This document shows, in pieces, positions 60,962 through 64,000 of a DNA stretch of 64,000 bases. Position 1 is the first letter of the stretch; each line of letters starts with the position of its first letter. The translations under genes were made by a program, and so were the position numbers. The notes under the pieces are model-generated. The model was not told the DNA's origin and ran no database searches. It was given only the letters and a program-made list of their open reading frames with translations. The DNA is from Paragordius varius (taxonomy: Eukaryota > Nematomorpha), in NCBI GenBank assembly GCA_964247055.1, contig OZ176051.1, forward strand, positions 1,302,001-1,366,000, written 5' to 3'.

Positions 60962-63900
60962 TTATTTACAAGGGCACGGTCTAGAAACCAAAGGTTTTTG
61001 TTTATATCGAGAACATATGCTATCATCAATTAAATCTTTTAGCGATGGGTCTTGAACACAAAAAACTGACCGATACTGTAATGTTGGGCTTAAATATAGA
61101 GAGAATTCGTTTTTCGAATGGGGTGATGGAAAAATTGTATTAGCGTCCTTTGTTGTTTCGCGGCAGAAACAAGGTTGCCAGTATCCTAACCACCAAAAAG
61201 GAAGACAAGTAAAATTATTGCAGTTTCGGGATAAAGTTGCTTTAGGTTTTGGTTGAGGACAAAGTTTATCGCTTACTTTAAGTCCAGATATGGAATTGGC
61301 ACAAAAATAAGCCTTATTTTATGTGCCACCCCATTTGTTGTTATTAGAATTTTCAAAACTACATTTTTTATTGCATGGACTCCAATCAGTTAATGTCCAG
61401 GCGTATGATGCGTTGGTGGGATCATTGGAATTTAAACTTATGTTTGACTTTACAGATTTGTGATAATAGGTGACAGATATATTGATCGAAACATTTAACT
61501 GAGTAATAAGAACATAAACAATCAGATCTTTTTCGAGTAGACCCACAATGGAAATAAATTCTTGTTGACTTTTTTCAGTTGAGGTATAGTTACAAACTAC
61601 GGCTTTTACAGCTGATGAACTTTTTACCCTATGCACCCCAAACCAGGTGATTGTTAAATTGCCATTAAGCATATATTCGGCATCCTGTGCATAAGTGAGA
61701 GCTAAATAATTAGCATTCTCACTCATTTCTTGAATGGTTATTTGTGTTGCATCTCTTGGAATGGTTGCTACACTCAAATACGAGCTTGCATTGTTCTCCA
61801 AAAAACTATCCTCAACTTGACTCGTGTTAAGAAAAACATAATTTTCCACTTTTTTGCAATTTTTATTGCCTCCATCACAGATGAGACAATTATCTTTCTT
61901 AGCTCGGCTCTCGAGTCGTCGATCGCAAGCTATGGGATGACACCGCCCTTCTATACAAACACCATCTATATATACAAAACAAACGAATCATTTAAGATAA
62001 AAAGAAATATTAATAAGGTTAAAGACTTTCCTAATATCTAGCTTTTGTTAAATAAAACTGGCGGAGTTCAAGATAATCGTTTATTTTACTTATGCTTCGT
62101 TTACCCGATTAAAAAATATATTTTTAACCAATATTTGTAATATATTTGCCAAGTAACTTTTACTTACCGTATTCGATATCATTTTTAATTTCTAGTGGTG
62201 TGTATTCAAATCTAGCACTTCCCATATTACACAAATTCCCATCTCGTAAACTGTGAGCATAGGAATCAATCATTTCTAAGCTAACATTTTTCGTAATATT
62301 TGGATGTGAAATTAAACTTTGTGATTCATTTAGTTTTTCCTCGTTTGGCACGGATGATTGATATTCCGATTGAATATTTTTGCAGTTTAAATGACAGGCA
62401 GGGGCGCCATACATGATGGTTTGATAGTCAAAAATCCAAGTAGAATTGCACATTCCTTTAACTTTACATCCATACTCCTGGCATTGGTAATTAGGATTGT
62501 ATTCAGCTTAAATAGATTTAAATTGATTATGAAATAATTACAGTAAAAATTGGAATTATACGGATAAAATGCAAAAATATAAAGACTTTTTTTTTCAAAA
62601 GACAACCATACTTTTTTAAACCTTAATTTATCCTATAAAAAACATTTAATTACAATCGTAAAATGCATAATTGATTGTGTCACCAATTTACATTTCTATA
62701 ATATACTTTGCAGTTTAAAACGATGAGTTCTATTTAAAAAAATCAAGATTAAAAAGTATGGTTGTCTTTTACAAATAAGTTTTTGTTTAATTTTCACGTT
62801 TTGTCCGTATAATTTCAATTTTTACTGTAAAGCTTTTGATATAAAAATGTTTTGCCAGAGTTCCAATAATAACACTTCTGAAAATTATAATAATGTTTTT
62901 ATACAATTATATATAAGTTAAATTAAGCACCAAATAAGAAAAAATTTTAATATATTTCAATGCCATCAGATACAAATTTATCGTTGACCCTAATATTATT
63001 AATATTTTGAGAATTCAGGTTTTATTTCCTTCTTGCAAAGTTAGATGGCCATAATATACGACAATTCCCCTATTTAGACTCTAATCCGAACGAATATTCA
63101 TTCCTTTTAATATTATTAACTTATGGTGCAAAGCCCTTATACAAACAACATAAAGATATCTGTTTTTTTTTCAATAATATTTACATAAAAAAACTTAACT
63201 TTTACTAATTTTATGTTTGCATAATATTACCTTCATACTCATTTTCTTTCTTACAATCCCTTAAGTTGCACGTTTTATAGCGGGTTTTTCGACCAACACA
63301 AAAGGTCCCGTCGTTTGTCGGACTTTATTATTTATAAGATATTATAACTTCAAATATTATAAATTCTGATCAAAGAATAAAGGTTATATTAAAAAATTGA
63401 TTCTTTATTACACATTGGTTTTAGGATATTTTTAATCGAAATATTCCTTTGTACATTAGAGGCCCTTAATTTGGAAATTATTGTAAAATATAAAAATACC
63501 ATAATTTACAAAATATAAATGATAAATAAATTATCATCAAAACGATTTATCTTTATTTTCCTAAACCATAAATAAATTACATGGGATTATCACATGCCCG
63601 AGTTGATTTGGAAAGACCTATACCGCAAGATTTACTACACGGAGTCCAAGGGCCCCAATGTCCCCAATTTCCTATTTGCTGGAAAGTTTTATCATTAAGT
63701 TGTCTGACAGTCTGAGTTACTGCAATACATTCCTTATTGTAACACCATTTATTAACTCCACAATAGGTGCCATCCTCAACCATTTTCATTTTACTGATGC
63801 ATTTACCATTCACTTTACACCAGAGTGTACCACTACATATATCTTGTTTTTATCAATCAAAAGTGAGATTTGATATATATATATTGTAAAATTTTGAGAA

Positions 63901-64000
63901 AATTTACAGAACGGTATATTATTTTATGTTTTGTAAAATATTACTGATCAATTTTAACTCATAATCAAAATTATGAATTATATCGCACCGTAAAATTTTT
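60962..64000 (-). pseudogene. Gene M7, ADAMTS-type metalloprotease, 3' part only, broken
   Basis: Visible exons: e6 about 63581-63842, e7 63231-63322, e8 62168-62506, e9 60962-61965; e5 to e1 lie right of the window. Exon 9 has a stop in TSP1-2 where other copies read Gly-Thr-Gln-Asn (CAA to TAA, about 61319). The exon 6 acceptor CAG has become CAA, leaving an AG one base downstream whose use would shift the frame. Exon 8 has lost the CAG acceptor; an AAG three bases upstream would keep the frame. The spacer and Cys-rich domain are otherwise well conserved. Confidence 0.82.
62539..62829. mobile_element. TE-2 copy in M7 intron 7
   Basis: Best preserved ends: TACAGTAAAAATTGGAATTA against TAATTTCAATTTTTACTGTA inverted, TA at both borders, long imperfect arms. 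CAGT-type ends with TA target fit a Tc1/mariner-derived MITE. Confidence 0.78.

Larger units (their letters stand above)
60295..64000. repeat. Tandem unit 7 (right end cut)
   Basis: Contains A7 (open) and exons 9 to 6 of M7. The array runs off the window, so total copy number is unknown. Intron 6 of M7 lacks the TE-1 insertion found in all six other units. Confidence 0.92.

Noticed and set aside
1-64000. CRISPR array or bacterial operons
   Set aside because: Repeats are kilobase units with introns and transposons; there are no short regularly spaced repeats, Shine-Dalgarno sites or bacterial gene content.

Overview
The window is AT-rich eukaryotic DNA: genes are split by introns with GT/AG sites, AATAAA signals are present, there are many small DNA transposons, and nothing looks bacterial. 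The protease family, the short introns and the transposon mix suggest an invertebrate, perhaps an arthropod; the species cannot be fixed from the sequence.

Almost the whole window is one head-to-tail tandem array of a 9-11 kb unit: five complete units and two cut by the window edges. I number them 1-7 from left to right. Each unit holds three genes in fixed order. Gene A (+ strand, single coding exon, 184 aa, no family recognised) converges on gene M (- strand, nine exons, about 952 aa), a secreted ADAMTS-type zinc metalloprotease that appears to have no prodomain. Gene B (+ strand) starts about 335 bp from the M start codon, so B and M are head to head. It encodes the proline-rich, PPPY-bearing N-terminus of a small protein whose C-terminal part is not found in any unit. 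The A and M stop codons are only about 50 bp apart, with facing polyadenylation signals.

M exons (5' to 3', right to left on the map): e1 signal peptide and start of the catalytic domain; e2-e4 catalytic domain, e4 ending inside the zinc motif; e5 rest of the zinc motif, Met-turn and following Cys-bearing region; e6 disintegrin-like region and start of TSP1-1; e7 end of TSP1-1; e8 Cys-rich domain; e9 end of Cys-rich domain, spacer, and two more TSP1 repeats.

The array shows birth and death. M is open from start to stop only in units 3 and 6. M1, M2, M4, M5 and M7 each carry at least one disabling change. A is open in units 3, 4, 5 and 7 and broken in 2 and 6. Only unit 3 has both open. M4 contains a 127-bp piece of the neighbouring gene A4 pasted into exon 5.

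Non-genic parts are largely transposons, named here TE-1 to TE-6: TE-1, a ~250-bp TIR element (TACCATTTAC ends), present in intron 6 of M and just upstream of A in almost every unit; TE-2, a Tc1/mariner-like MITE (CAGTAAAAAT ends) in intron 7 of M; TE-3, a 1.1-kb TIR element (CACTAGACAACA ends); TE-4, a ~1-kb non-autonomous Helitron in intron 5 with exact empty sites in units 2 and 4; TE-5, a 192-bp MITE; TE-6, a weak GGGTGGCA-ended element. Insertions shared by non-adjacent units show that the units have been shuffled or have exchanged sequence since they arose.
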